A DNA stretch of 64,000 bases from Streptomyces sp. MUM 203J (GTDB taxonomy: Bacteria > Actinomycetota > Actinomycetes > Streptomycetales > Streptomycetaceae): the NCBI RefSeq assembly GCF_022414595.1, contig NZ_JADWYO010000001.1:62001-126000 (forward strand), given 5' to 3'. Of the stretch, positions 35,794 to 47,282 are shown piece after piece. A program made the position numbers and the translations under genes. Positions within the stretch are counted from its first letter, which is position 1, and each line of letters begins with the position of its first letter. A model generated the notes under the pieces. It was not told the DNA's origin. It was given only the letters and a program-made list of their open reading frames with translations, and did not search any database.

Positions 35794-36954
35794 TCAGGCG
35801 GCCGGGGTGCGCGGGGCGCCCCGGTCCGGCAGGGCGCACCGGACGAGCGTCTCGTTGTCCCGGGTCAGGTCCAGCACGGTGCGCAGCAGGGCGACGGGCG
35901 CGCCGCCGCTTCCCGCGTCGTACAGCCGCAGGTCGTCGCTGTAGGCCTTGCGGGCGATGCCGAAGTGGCGGGCGCGGAAGGTCTTGAGGAGCCGCAGCAC
36001 CCGGGCCAGGGACACGGCGGAGGCGGTGAGCTGCGGCGGCGTCCGGTGTGCGCCCTCCCAGCTGAGGGCGGCTGACAGCTTGCCCACGGCGGACACGCCG
36101 CCGCGGTGCGCCGCGTGGAAGGCGCGCCAGGCCGGGAGTCCGTACGGGAGGGACTCGGCCAGGAACGCGTCGTAGGCGGGGTCGGAGCGGTCGCTCTGCC
36201 ACAGCGCCAGGTCGACGAGCCACAGCGGCACCTGCGCGGCGGCCGGGCCGAGGTAGTCCCGCCCGTCGACGCCGACCTCCTCGAAGTACGGGCGCAGGGT
36301 GCGGGCGAAGAACTCGGGCGTGACATGGGCGACGGTGAAGTCGATGGAGTCGACCACGGCCTGGACGTGCTGTGCGATGCGGTCCAGGGCGGGGGCGAAC
36401 CCGGGGTCGTACGGTTCGAGGCGGGCGACCTCGGCGCAGGTGTCCAGGGCGGCGACCAGACTGGGGAACACCATGCGGACCGCGTTCTGGAGGTGGTACT
36501 CCATGGGCGTGGCGGTGTAGCTGCGGCAGCGGTCGCCGGGCGGGTTCCAGGTGGTGTAGTGATGCACGGTGTCGCGGGGCACCATGTCGGTGCGGCGGCC
36601 CAGCTCGCGCAGGACGGGCAGGACGGCGGGGACGGCCGCGACGGGTTCGGTGCCGTGCCGCTTCAGGGAGCCGAGCAGCAGCCCGAGATCACGCATGGCG
36701 GCCAGGCACTCGACGACGTCCCACCGGGCGACCAGGTCCGGTTCGGGGACGAGGGCGCGCAGCGCGACGGTGAGCGCGGGCACGTCGGCGTCCCGGTTCA
36801 TGGCGGGCACGGCGGCGAGCAGGGCGTCGGCGCCCAGCGGGTCGGCGGCGCGTATCCGGTGGACGCGGTAGCGGGGGTCGGGGGCGGTGCGGGTGTGGTC
36901 GCCGGTGCCGGTCCTGATGCCGGTGCCGGGCTCGACAAGGTCGTACAGAGTCAA
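35794..36954 (-). CDS. PrnB-family haem enzyme (IDO/TDO superfamily)
   Basis: 386 residues. It matches PrnB (monodechloroaminopyrrolnitrin synthase) throughout: AAMRDLGLLLGSLKRHGTEP, PRDTVHHYTTWNP, RSYTATPMEYHL, YLGPAAAQVPLW and FRARHFGIARKAY, whose His corresponds to the haem-ligand region of PrnB. PrnB turns (7-chloro)tryptophan into an aminophenylpyrrole by ring rearrangement. No tryptophan halogenase (PrnA), PrnC or PrnD is present here, so the substrate is probably a non-chlorinated aromatic amino acid or derivative. The start is a rare TTG at 36954 behind AGAGGGG. It lies between the exporter and the PhzS-like gene on the same strand. Confidence 0.88.
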   Translation of the reverse strand: MTLYDLVEPGTGIRTGTGDHTRTAPDPRYRVHRIRAADPLGADALLAAVPAMNRDADVPALTVALRALVPEPDLVARWDVVECLAAMRDLGLLLGSLKRHGTEPVAAVPAVLPVLRELGRRTDMVPRDTVHHYTTWNPPGDRCRSYTATPMEYHLQNAVRMVFPSLVAALDTCAEVARLEPYDPGFAPALDRIAQHVQAVVDSIDFTVAHVTPEFFARTLRPYFEEVGVDGRDYLGPAAAQVPLWLVDLALWQSDRSDPAYDAFLAESLPYGLPAWRAFHAAHRGGVSAVGKLSAALSWEGAHRTPPQLTASAVSLARVLRLLKTFRARHFGIARKAYSDDLRLYDAGSGGAPVALLRTVLDLTRDNETLVRCALPDRGAPRTPAA

Positions 36955-37035
36955 CGCGGGGCCCCTCTCGGGCAGTGTGAGATGACGTGTGACGCGGTTG
37001 TCGCCCGGTGGGGGCGCCCCGGAGGCGCCGGGCGG

Positions 37036-38484
37036 TCACCGCGGGTCGCCCACCACCCGGTCCTCGCGCGGGGTCGCCGCGGGTCCGAGGGCAGGGGAGG
37101 GCGGGCGCAGCCGCAGGGAGAGCAGCGCGGCTGACGCCGCGAAGGCGGCACCGACGAGCAGCGCCGCACGGAAGCCGGTGGTCTGGGCGGGCGCGGTCGC
37201 GTCGGTCCCGGTCACGGCGTCGGCGACGGCGACGAGGACGGCGAGCCCGAGGACGGAGCCGAACTGCTGGCTGGTGTTGACCAGTCCGGAGGCCAGCCCG
37301 GTCTCCTCGGGCGCGGCCTCCGCCGTGGCGGCCACGTTGGTGGTGACCACGACGAGGGGCAGGGCGACGCCGAGGACGAGGCTGGGCGCGAGGACGGTGC
37401 CGGAGAACGTGCCGTCGGCGCTCAGCCCGAGGGCGAGCCACAGCATGCCGCCGCAGAGCAGGGCGAACCCGAGGGTGGTGGTACGGGGAAGGCCGAGCCG
37501 CCCGATGAGCCGCCCGGTCTGCGGGGCGACGGCGACGACGGCCAGCGACAGCGGCAGCAGCCCGAGTCCGCCGCCGAGCGGCGTGTACCCGAGGACGCTC
37601 TGCAAATAAAGGCTGACGAGGAAGAACATCGGGAAGAGGGCCGTCTGGGCGAGGGCACTCAGCCCGTTGGCGAGCCGCAGGTTACGGCGCTTCGCGAGGG
37701 CGGGCGGCACGAGGGGCCGGGCGACGGGGGTCCCCCCTGCCCGGCCGAGGCGGAGGGCTTGCGGCCGGGTCTCCAGAACGGCGAAGAGGCCCAGGAGGGC
37801 GAGTCCGGCGGCGCCCGCCAGGAGGCTGCGGTCGACCAGGGCGTACGCGACGAGGCCGAGACCGCCGGTGGCGGTGACCGCGCCGCCGAGGTCGAAACCG
37901 GCTACGGGGGCGCGGCGCCCCGGTCCGAGCAGCCGCAGGGCGGCGGGCGCCATGAGGAGGACCAGCCCGACGTTGAGCCAGAAGGTGGACCGCCAGCCGA
38001 GCAGATCGGTCAGCACGCCGCCCATGACGGTCCCGGAGACGCCCCCGAGCCCGCCCATGGCGGCGAAGACACCGAGGGCCCGGTGCCGCCCGCTTCCCTC
38101 GGGAAACAGCAGCAGCAACAGCGCGAACGCCGAAGCGGCGGCCAGCGCTGCGCCGGCTCCCTGAACGGCACGGGCCGCGACGAGCACCCCGGCCGACTGG
38201 GCGAGCGCCCCGACCGCGGAGGCGCCCCCGAGCAGGGAGAGCCCCCCGGCGAACAGCCGCCGGTGCCCTAAGAGATCGGCCGCCCGCCCGGCGAGCAGCA
38301 ACAACCCGCCGAAGGCGATCAGATAGGCGTTGGCGACCCAGGACAGGGCGGCAGACCCCACCCCGAGGTCGTCCCCGATCGAGTGGAGAGCGACATTGAC
38401 GATGGCGGTGTCCATGATGAGCAGCAGCTGTGTGGAGGCGAGCAGGGCGAGCGCCCACCCGCCCCCGCGCCGTTCGCCGCTCAC
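37036..38484 (-). CDS. MFS exporter, DHA2 (14-helix) type
   Basis: 482 residues. It begins VSGERRGGGWALALLAST and has LLLIMDTAIVNVALHSIGDD, the helix-1 motif of DHA2/EmrB-QacA drug:proton antiporters, then GRAADLLGHRRLF in the first cytosolic loop. About 14 hydrophobic helices can be counted. The GTG start overlaps the stop of the HpaB-like gene (GTGA), so the two are translated together. It most likely exports the product of the neighbouring enzymes and may confer self-resistance. The much longer open frame upstream to 39165 is a shadow over the HpaB-like gene. Confidence 0.92.
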   Translation of the reverse strand: MSGERRGGGWALALLASTQLLLIMDTAIVNVALHSIGDDLGVGSAALSWVANAYLIAFGGLLLLAGRAADLLGHRRLFAGGLSLLGGASAVGALAQSAGVLVAARAVQGAGAALAAASAFALLLLLFPEGSGRHRALGVFAAMGGLGGVSGTVMGGVLTDLLGWRSTFWLNVGLVLLMAPAALRLLGPGRRAPVAGFDLGGAVTATGGLGLVAYALVDRSLLAGAAGLALLGLFAVLETRPQALRLGRAGGTPVARPLVPPALAKRRNLRLANGLSALAQTALFPMFFLVSLYLQSVLGYTPLGGGLGLLPLSLAVVAVAPQTGRLIGRLGLPRTTTLGFALLCGGMLWLALGLSADGTFSGTVLAPSLVLGVALPLVVVTTNVAATAEAAPEETGLASGLVNTSQQFGSVLGLAVLVAVADAVTGTDATAPAQTTGFRAALLVGAAFAASAALLSLRLRPPSPALGPAATPREDRVVGDPR

Positions 38485-39923
38485 CGCTTCTCCGGCCGAC
38501 CGGTCGGCCCGTACCCGTCCAGGCAGTCCCGGACGAGCCGCTCGCAACTCGCGCCGTCCCCCTCCCACGCCTGCTGCATGAGATAGACGTGCGGGGCACC
38601 GTGATAGAAGCGCTCGTACTGCTCGTGGCGAGCCGCGAACTCGGACCCGAGGGCGTCCCAGGCGAGCTTGAGGAGCTTCACGCGCGCGTCGGCGGGACTG
38701 TCGGGCGTCCGGACGTAGGCCCGCAGCAGCGGACCGAGGTCGGGGTGCAGCAGGTCCGCGCCCGAAGAAGGCAGTTGCAGCAGACCGCCGCCACCCAGTG
38801 CCTTGACCTCCTGCACGGCCTGCGGGTAGAGCTCCCCGGCCATGATGCGCTGGGCGTAGGTGATGTCCCTGCCGGGCGCGACGCCCCCGCGCCCCTCGTC
38901 GACGCTCTCGTACGACGCCTCGGCGGCCAGCACGAACGCCTTGGCCTGAGCGACCCGCCCGAGCATCCGCCCGATGGCCTGCGTGACGGGCGGAAGCTCG
39001 TACGTGCCGCTGCTCTTGGCGAGCAGGATGGCGATCCCGGTCAGGAACTCCAGCTTGGTCCAGAAGCGGGTGGCGCCCTGGTGGACGAGGTTCAGGAAGG
39101 CGGGACTGTGCCACCAGACCCGGAAGGTGGAACCGACATCGCGGTAGGTGAGGACCCGCTCCCACGGCACGAACACGTCATCGCACACGAGCAGGGCGTC
39201 GTTCTCGTCGAACCGGGCGGACAGCGGACTGTCGAAGACGCTCCGTGCCCGGCCCTCGTAGGAGGTGCGGGAAACGAGCGAGACACCGGCGGCGGCGACG
39301 GGCAGCGCGAAGGTGACGGCCCGGTCGGCATCGCCTTCCCCCAGCGGCTCGATCGTGCCGACGACGATCTCGTCCGCGAAGACGGCGGCGGTGCCGATCA
39401 TCTTGGCGCCGCGCACCACGATGCCGCCGTCCTTCTCCCCCACGACCCGCAGGGTCCGCTCGTCGTCCGGGGTCTGCCGGCCGGGCGGATTGGTCAGGGT
39501 GAAGGCGCCGTACAGCCCGCCCTCCCCGAGCCGCCGGTGCAGCGCGAGCCCGGCCCCGGTCCCGTCGTAGGCACCACCGGCGAGCACCCCGGGCACGGCC
39601 GCGAACCCGGCGGCCGCCGCGGCCATGCAGTCGGGCGTGCGCCCGAGGAATCCGTAGCCCGCCTCGGCCCAGACCTTGTGTGCGGCGCGGCGGGCGACGA
39701 GGTCCTCGTAGGAGCGCGGCACGATCCCGGCCCGGTGGACGCCGTCGCGGGTGAGGACGGGACGGTGCGCGGAGTCGTGCGCGAGGTCGTGGAGGTGCGC
39801 GAGGGACGCGGCGGTGTTGCGGAAGCCGGGGTGCACGGTGACGTCCGCGACGCGCTCGCCGTCGAGCCATATCTCGCGCCCGTCGCGCAACGCCTGCAGG
39901 TACTCCTGACCGGACCGGGTCAC
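38481..39923 (-). CDS. 4-hydroxyphenylacetate 3-hydroxylase-family (HpaB-like) monooxygenase
   Basis: 480 residues from the GTG at 39923 (AGGAG five bases upstream; an ATG three bases earlier is too close to it). The HpaB pattern is clear: SGQEYLQALRDGREIWLDGE, HPGFRNTAASLAHLHDLA, LTNPPGRQ, GGIVVRGAKMIGTAAVFADE and DDVFVPWERVL. The family uses FADH2 from a separate reductase to ortho-hydroxylate phenols or oxidise aromatic amines. No HpaC-type reductase lies nearby, so a housekeeping reductase must serve. It is the first gene of the four-gene cluster; the HpaB and MFS genes overlap and the next two gaps are short (81 and 16 bp), which suggests one operon. Confidence 0.92.
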   Translation of the reverse strand: MTRSGQEYLQALRDGREIWLDGERVADVTVHPGFRNTAASLAHLHDLAHDSAHRPVLTRDGVHRAGIVPRSYEDLVARRAAHKVWAEAGYGFLGRTPDCMAAAAAGFAAVPGVLAGGAYDGTGAGLALHRRLGEGGLYGAFTLTNPPGRQTPDDERTLRVVGEKDGGIVVRGAKMIGTAAVFADEIVVGTIEPLGEGDADRAVTFALPVAAAGVSLVSRTSYEGRARSVFDSPLSARFDENDALLVCDDVFVPWERVLTYRDVGSTFRVWWHSPAFLNLVHQGATRFWTKLEFLTGIAILLAKSSGTYELPPVTQAIGRMLGRVAQAKAFVLAAEASYESVDEGRGGVAPGRDITYAQRIMAGELYPQAVQEVKALGGGGLLQLPSSGADLLHPDLGPLLRAYVRTPDSPADARVKLLKLAWDALGSEFAARHEQYERFYHGAPHVYLMQQAWEGDGASCERLVRDCLDGYGPTGRPEKR

Positions 39924-40161
39924 CATGTCTCCTCTGGAGGAACGTCTGTGCGCCGTCCCAGAGCCTGTACGGCGGTACGTGAGCAGAGCAATGAACGACC
40001 GTCCAGCAGCACTTAAGAACCGGCCAGCATCCCGCCCCCGTCAGGCGGTTCCAGACCGGCGGGCAGTGGCGGGGGACACCGTGGCGGTCCGGCGCCTCGC
40101 GCCGCGGCGACCTGGTCCGGGGACCGCGCGCGGGCCGCCCGACCGGTCACGATCTGCGCGT

Positions 40162-40632
40162 CTAGCCGTAGGGGTTGAGTGCCCGGAAGCGGACGGTGTC
40201 GCTGCGACGGTCGAACCACAGGCCGGCGGAGCGGCCGCTGCCGTCGCGGTCGAGCTCGGGTGACCGGATCCACCGGGGGTTCTCCGGCCCCTCGCCCCTG
40301 AGCGGCTTCTCGAACCACGAGGAGAAGTCGTCGGCCGGCCCCTCGGAGACGAACGCGTGGGCCGCCGTCAGCTCGGCGAGTCTCCCCGGTGCCAGCCGGG
40401 CGAAGCCCGAGATCACCAGCTCCGGCGACGGCAGGCCCCGATCGTTGTCCCGGCTGCTGACCCACTTGGCGTCGGTGAGCGGGCCCAGCAGCGGGAACGC
40501 GCGCTCCAGCGGTGCGGTGTCGGTGCGCCAGTCCTCGCCCGCCCCGTTCGCCGCCTGACGCAGGGTCCACCAGGCGGGCAGGACCGCCAGCCCCGCCCCT
40601 GTCCCGATGCCGATCAGCTTCCGTCGCTCCAA
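40162..40632 (-). CDS. Exported or anchored hypothetical protein
   Basis: 156 residues with a TTG start at 40632 behind GGGGGGA. The N-terminus MERRKLIGIGTGAGLAVLPAW has two arginines before a hydrophobic stretch, so it could be a Tat or Sec signal or a membrane anchor. The rest (VSSRDNDRGLPSPELVISGF, then WFEKPLRGEGPENPRWIRSP and SAGLWFDRRSDTVRFRALNP) is polar and not recognised. The DNDRGLPSP and RWIRSPELDRDGSG regions suggest a folded extracytoplasmic domain. It lies upstream of the HpaB gene but 236 bp away, so membership in that cluster is uncertain. Confidence 0.65.
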   Translation of the reverse strand: MERRKLIGIGTGAGLAVLPAWWTLRQAANGAGEDWRTDTAPLERAFPLLGPLTDAKWVSSRDNDRGLPSPELVISGFARLAPGRLAELTAAHAFVSEGPADDFSSWFEKPLRGEGPENPRWIRSPELDRDGSGRSAGLWFDRRSDTVRFRALNPYG

Positions 40633-40948
40633 CGAGATCCCCCCCGTGCCTGACTCCGGGGCACCCTATCCGGCTCGGGCACTTCACCAGGACCACCTGT
40701 CGGTCACAACCGGTTGCCCGCCCCGGGCGACGGAACCGGGTCCGCGTCGCGGGGACCGGCACCCCGCTGCGGGCGCGCCTCCCCCAGCGTCCGGCGGTGC
40801 ACTGCGGCTGGACGGGGGCGGGTGGGCGCGAGAGCCGGGGGCCGCGCCCCCGGGGGTGCCTGGGCGGGACGGCCGGTCGGGGTGCCCTGGTGCATCGGGG
40901 CCGGCCGGTCCGGGGCGGGTCTCCGGCAGCAGGGCGGGTCGCGCCGCC

Positions 40949-41902
40949 CTACGCGGCGCTCGTGGCGTGGGTGCGGTATTCGCCGGGAGTCTGGCCGAAC
41001 CACTTGCGGAAGGCGAGGTGGAAGCCGACCGCGCTCTGGTAGCCGACGCGCTGGGGGACGGCGGACTGGGGGAGGGTCGTCTCACACAGCAGCCGCGCCG
41101 CCTCCTGCATGCGGCGGCCCGTCAGGTGGCGGGCCGGGGCCTCCCCCACCAGGTCGCGGAAGGCCGCCGTGAAGGCCGAGCGGGACATGCCTACCTCACG
41201 GGCGAGGGACTCGATCGTCCAGGGCTCCGCGAATCGCGTCGCGATCATGACCAGGGCCCGGCTGATCGCCGGGTGGCGGAGGACCGGGAGTCCCGAGGAG
41301 TTCTCGGTGAGGTCGCGAAGGAGCGGGCGCAGGGCCAGGACCAGGGCCATCTCGAAGGCCCGCAGGTGTATCAGGCGGTCGCCCGGACCCGTCGGGCGGT
41401 CGGGGGACGCCAGCAGCGTGAGGGTGTCCCGGAGCAGCGGCTCGCGGTCCACCTGCGCCCCGTCCAGGACCAGCACCCAGGGCAGGGCCTGGTACAGGCC
41501 GGTCGCCGCGCTGGCGTCGTAGTGCAGGCCCGCGCACAGCAGGCGGCTCTCCTCGCCCTGGCCACCGATGTGGATCTCTCCCGAGGTTCCCGGCTCGCGC
41601 TCGGGCAGCACCGCCTTCAGCGGCACGCCCTGCCGGTCCGGGCGGTCCGACAGACGGTGTGCCACGCCCGTGGGGAACACCGCCAGGTCCCCGGCCCGCA
41701 GCTGCTGCGGCGGCTGGTCCGTGCCGGTGATCCAGCAACTGCCCTGCACGACGTAGTGGAGCACCGCGCAGCTCTGCTCCGCGTCCCCCTCGATGGCCCA
41801 TGGTGCCCGCATGTGCCAGCGACTGTCGAACACCCCGGTCAGCCGCAGGGGTTTCAGCAGTTCGCTCAGAAGGTCGTCGCCGTCGCTCCGCGTGGTGTCC
41901 AT
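40949..41902 (-). CDS. AraC-family regulator with cupin sensor
   Basis: 317 residues. The N-terminal cupin (SCAVLHYVVQGSCWITGTDQ, LRAGDLAVFPTGVAHRLSD) binds a small ligand. The C-terminal double helix-turn-helix has WTIESLAREVGMSRSAFTAA FR and the second motif (AVPQRVGYQSAVGFHLAF, ending FGQTPGEYR), the standard AraC/XylS signature. The ATG at 41902 has GAAGGA upstream. It diverges from an NmrA-like reductase gene across 117 bp, the usual layout for a regulator and its target. It could also act on the nearby HpaB/PrnB cluster, but no site shows this. Confidence 0.93.
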   Translation of the reverse strand: MDTTRSDGDDLLSELLKPLRLTGVFDSRWHMRAPWAIEGDAEQSCAVLHYVVQGSCWITGTDQPPQQLRAGDLAVFPTGVAHRLSDRPDRQGVPLKAVLPEREPGTSGEIHIGGQGEESRLLCAGLHYDASAATGLYQALPWVLVLDGAQVDREPLLRDTLTLLASPDRPTGPGDRLIHLRAFEMALVLALRPLLRDLTENSSGLPVLRHPAISRALVMIATRFAEPWTIESLAREVGMSRSAFTAAFRDLVGEAPARHLTGRRMQEAARLLCETTLPQSAVPQRVGYQSAVGFHLAFRKWFGQTPGEYRTHATSAA

Positions 41903-42019
41903 GGACGATCCTTCAACCCCCGCCCCGGTTTGTTAATTGATCGGCCGAAGCCGCCGCCGCCAGCCTGAACCTGCCGGATTGGCAGCATCAGACACCCTAT
42001 CGAAGGGCCGTTCATCCCC

Positions 42020-42946
42020 ATGTCCGATCACATCCCGATGCGCGTCGCCGTCGTCGGCGCGACCGGTTTCCAGGGCGGAGCCGTCGCCCGTCTCCTGGCC
42101 GGGCGCGGTCACCGCGTCCGCACCCTCACCCGGCGCCCCGAGGCGGACCGGCCGCCGCTGCCCGGGATCGCCTGCGCCACCGGCGACCTGGGCCGGGCGC
42201 AGGACGTGCGGGCCCTGTTCGAGGGCGCCACGCACGCCGCCGTGGTGATGCCGCTCGTATACGACGAGCAGCGCGTCGTGACCTACGCGCGCAACCTCGC
42301 GGACGCGGCCCGGGACGCGGGGCTGCGGCGGCTCGTGTACAACGCCAACACGCGGATTCCCTCGACGGACAGCGGTGTCGCCGCGTTCGAGACACGGCGG
42401 CTCGCGGAGGAGGTGCTACGGGAGAGTGGTGTGCCCCTTGCGGTGGTGCGGCCTCCGGTGTATCTCGACAACCTGTTCAGCCCCTGGAACGGGCCCGCGC
42501 TGGTCGACGAGGGCGTGCTCGCCTACCCGCTGCCCGCACACACGCCCGTGGCGTGGCTGTCGCACGAGGACCTGGCTGAGGCGGTGTACGGGGCGCTCAC
42601 CGTGGACGGCGCGGAGGGGCGCACGTTCGACGTGGGAGGCGCGCGGACGCTGACGGGCGACGAGTTGGCGGGGGCCTTCCAGCGCGGCCTGAACCGCTCC
42701 GTACGGTATGTGCCGCTGGATCCGGCGGTGTTCGAACGGACCCTGGCCGGAGTGCTGGGCGCCGCCGCGGCGGCCGGAGTGGCGGGGCTCTACCACCACA
42801 TGGCGGGGGACGCGGACCCGCTGCTGATGGCGGGCGACGACGGGACCTCGGCCGGGGTGCTGTCGCTGAAGCCCGCGCCGGTGGAGGACTGGGTGGCGCG
42901 GCGCCCCTGGCAGATGTGGGCGGGCGGGTCGGCTGAGGCGTCCTGA
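42020..42946 (+). CDS. NmrA/NAD(P)-binding reductase-like protein
   Basis: 308 residues. The Rossmann motif VAVVGATGFQGGAVARLLAG at the N-terminus and TGDLGRAQDVRALFEGATHA, YNANTRIPSTDS and WLSHEDLAEAV match the NmrA branch of atypical short-chain dehydrogenases. The usual catalytic YxxxK is not evident, so it may be a redox sensor or quinone/ether reductase. The ATG at 42020 is weakly supported; an ATG six codons later is possible. It is probably controlled by the divergent AraC regulator. Confidence 0.87.
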   Translation: MSDHIPMRVAVVGATGFQGGAVARLLAGRGHRVRTLTRRPEADRPPLPGIACATGDLGRAQDVRALFEGATHAAVVMPLVYDEQRVVTYARNLADAARDAGLRRLVYNANTRIPSTDSGVAAFETRRLAEEVLRESGVPLAVVRPPVYLDNLFSPWNGPALVDEGVLAYPLPAHTPVAWLSHEDLAEAVYGALTVDGAEGRTFDVGGARTLTGDELAGAFQRGLNRSVRYVPLDPAVFERTLAGVLGAAAAAGVAGLYHHMAGDADPLLMAGDDGTSAGVLSLKPAPVEDWVARRPWQMWAGGSAEAS

Positions 42947-42983
42947 CCGGGCCGGCCGCAGGCCCGGGACACACCCGGAATGT

Positions 42984-43019
42984 GAACCGGCCCCGGATTC
43001 CATCGAACGGGGTCGGTTC
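42984..43019 (+). terminator. terminator after the NmrA-like gene
   Basis: GAACCGGCCCC pairs with GGGGTCGGTTC over 11 bp with one wobble and a 14-nt loop, 38 bases past the stop at 42946. Confidence 0.65.
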
Positions 43020-43142
43020 TCGGCTGTCTGGCCGGAAACCCTACGTGCCGGTAAGTGCGAAACCCCCGGATTGCCCACCCGAGAGGCATGGGAAGGCTCC
43101 TCCGGTACCCGCCCACCCGAGTGAACCCGGAGAGGAGCGGTG

Positions 43143-45217
43143 ATGCCTGCGACATCCTCTGCGTCAACAGAGCGGTTACAAAGAGCGATATCCCGTACAC
43201 AACCCTCAGGTGGATCTGTGAACTCGCTGATCGGCCGCATTCCCGTCCTGGATGTGACCCCGCTCGTCGACTGCGGCAGACAGCCGGCCAAGGCGGTGAC
43301 CGGTGAGACCTTCCAGGTCTCGGCCACCGTCTTCCGCGAAGGCCACGACGCGGTGGCCGCGAACGTGGTGCTGACCGACCCGGCCGGGCGGCCCGGCCCG
43401 TTCACCCCCATGCGAGAGCTGGCGCCCGGCACCGACCGGTGGGGCGCGGACGTGACCCCGACGTGTGAGGGCCGCTGGACGTACCACGTGGAGGCCTGGA
43501 GCGACCCGGTCGCCACCTGGCGGCACGAGGCGGGCATCAAGATCCCGGCCGGCATCGACACCGGGCTGGTCCTGGCCGAGGGGGCCGCGCTGCACGAACG
43601 TGCCGCCGAGGGCGTGCCGAAGGACGAGGAGCGGGAGGCCGTGCTCGCCGCGGTGGACGCGCTCAGGGATGTACGGATGGAGCCGGCGCGGCGGCTCGGG
43701 GCCGCGCTCGCCACAGACGTGCGGGAGGTCCTCGCGCGCCACCCGCTGCGCGAACTGGTCACCGCCTCCAAGAAGTTGCCGCTGCTGGTGGAGCGGGAGC
43801 GGGCGCTGTACGGCGCGTGGTACGAGATGTTCCCGAGGTCGGAGGGCGCCCATCGCGACGAGAGCACCGGTCGCATGGTGTCCGGCACCCTGCGCACCGC
43901 CGCCGAGCGGCTGCCCGCGATCGCCGCGATGGGCTTCGACGTGGTGTACCTGCCGCCCGTACACCCGATCGGCACGACGCACCGCAAGGGCCCGAACAAC
44001 ACGCTGGACGCGGGGCCCGACGACCCGGGGGTGCCCTGGGCGATCGGCTCGGCCGACGGCGGTCACGACGCGGTCCACCCGGACCTGGGCACGCTTGAGG
44101 ACTTCGACGCGTTCGTGGCGCGCGCCCGTGAGCTGCGCATGGAGGTGGCGCTGGACTTCGCGCTCCAGTGCTCGCCGGACCACCCGTGGGTGAAGAAGCG
44201 CCCGGCCTGGTTCCACCACCGGGCGGACGGCTCGATCGCGTACGCGGAGAACCCGCCGAAGAAGTACCAGGACATCTATCCGATCGCCTTCGACCAGGAC
44301 ATGCGGGGGCTGGTCCGGGAGACCGTGCGGGTGCTGCGGCACTGGATGAAGCACGGGGTGCGGATCTTCCGGGTCGACAATCCGCACACCAAACCGGTGG
44401 TGTTCTGGCAGAAGGTCATCGGCAGCATCAACCGCACGGACCCGGACGTGGTCTTCCTGGCCGAGGCGTTCACCCGGCCGGCCATGATGCGCACGCTCGC
44501 GGCGGTCGGCTTCCAGCAGTCGTACACGTACTTCACCTGGCGCAACACCAAGCAGGAGCTGACCGACTACCTGACGGAGCTGTCCCGGGAGACGGCCGGC
44601 TTCATGCGGCCGAACCTGTTCGTGAACACCCCGGACATCCTGCACGCCTACCTCCAGCACGGCGGCCGGCCCGCCTTCGAGGTCCGGGCGGTGCTGGCGG
44701 CGACGATGTCTCCGGCCTGGGGCATGTACGCCGGGTACGAGCTGTGCGAGAACACCCCGCTGCGACCGGGCAGCGAGGAGTACCTGGACTCGGAGAAGTA
44801 CCAGCTGCGGCCGAGGGACTGGGCCGCGGCCGAGCGGGAGGGCCGCAGCATCGCCCCGCTCGTCACCACACTCAACCGGCTGCGGCGCCGTCACCCGGCG
44901 CTGCGGCGGCTACGGAACCTGGCCTTCCACCACGCCGACAACGACGCGGTCCTCGCGTACAGCAAGCGGCAGGGTTCGAATGTGGTCCTGGTGGTCGTGA
45001 ACCTCGACCCCCACCACACCCAGGAGGCCACGGTTTCGTTGAACATGCCGGAACTCGGCCTCGACTGGCACGAGTCCGTACCGGTGCGCGACGAGCTCAC
45101 CGGCCAGACATACCACTGGGGCAGGTCCAACTACGTGCGCCTTGAGCCGGGCGTCACGCCCGCGCACGTACTCGTGGTCCTGCGACCGTCTCCCCCGATC
45201 GGAGGGTCACCCACATC

Positions 45218-45221
<4 letters not shown>
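43143..45221 (+). CDS. glgE: Alpha-1,4-glucan:maltose-1-phosphate maltosyltransferase
   Basis: About 692 residues. GlgE extends alpha-1,4-glucan with maltosyl units from maltose-1-phosphate. [40 protein letters not shown] and [20 protein letters not shown] are typical of Streptomyces GlgE. The nucleophile lies in [12 protein letters not shown], the acid in [12 protein letters not shown] and the third carboxylate in [11 protein letters not shown]. The ATG at 43143 has AGGAG five bases upstream (a GTG sits three bases before it). It is the first gene of glgE-treS, followed by mak and glgB. treS overlaps it by ATGA. Confidence 0.96.
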
Positions 45222-46951
<1,730 letters not shown>

Positions 46952-47282
46952 CCCCCGCACGTCCCCGTACGGCATCGGCTTCGCCCACCCCCGCGCGCCG
47001 CTGCCCGGCGTCCGCGACGACGGCCCGATCGGGCCGGATCGCCGGACGCCCACGGGCCGTGGTGTTTTCCCCGCCTCACTCTGGGCACTGTCACCCTCAC
47101 ACGCCGTACGTATTCACCAGTCGTACGCGCTTACGTTCTGACGCCCACGCTGTACCTCGATCCGGGTCTATCCGGATCATCCCCGCCCGACACGTCCCGC
47201 ACAGCCGGACAGCCTTGCCGCATTCCGGGACACTCTGCACGTTCCGTGCATTCTGTAGTACCCGGGGAAAGGACGCGCTGCC
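46952..47282 (+). other. 331-bp gap between treS and mak
   Basis: No gene is seen. The first part holds the terminator-like hairpin at 47007-47050. The second part is less GC-rich near 47095-47275 and probably carries the mak promoter (for example TGTAGTAC at 47253), but no box is clear. Confidence 0.4.
47007..47050 (+). terminator. terminator after treS
   Basis: GGCGTCCG (47007-47014) pairs with CGGACGCC (47043-47050) and encloses the palindrome GGCCCGATCGGGCC. Confidence 0.6.
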
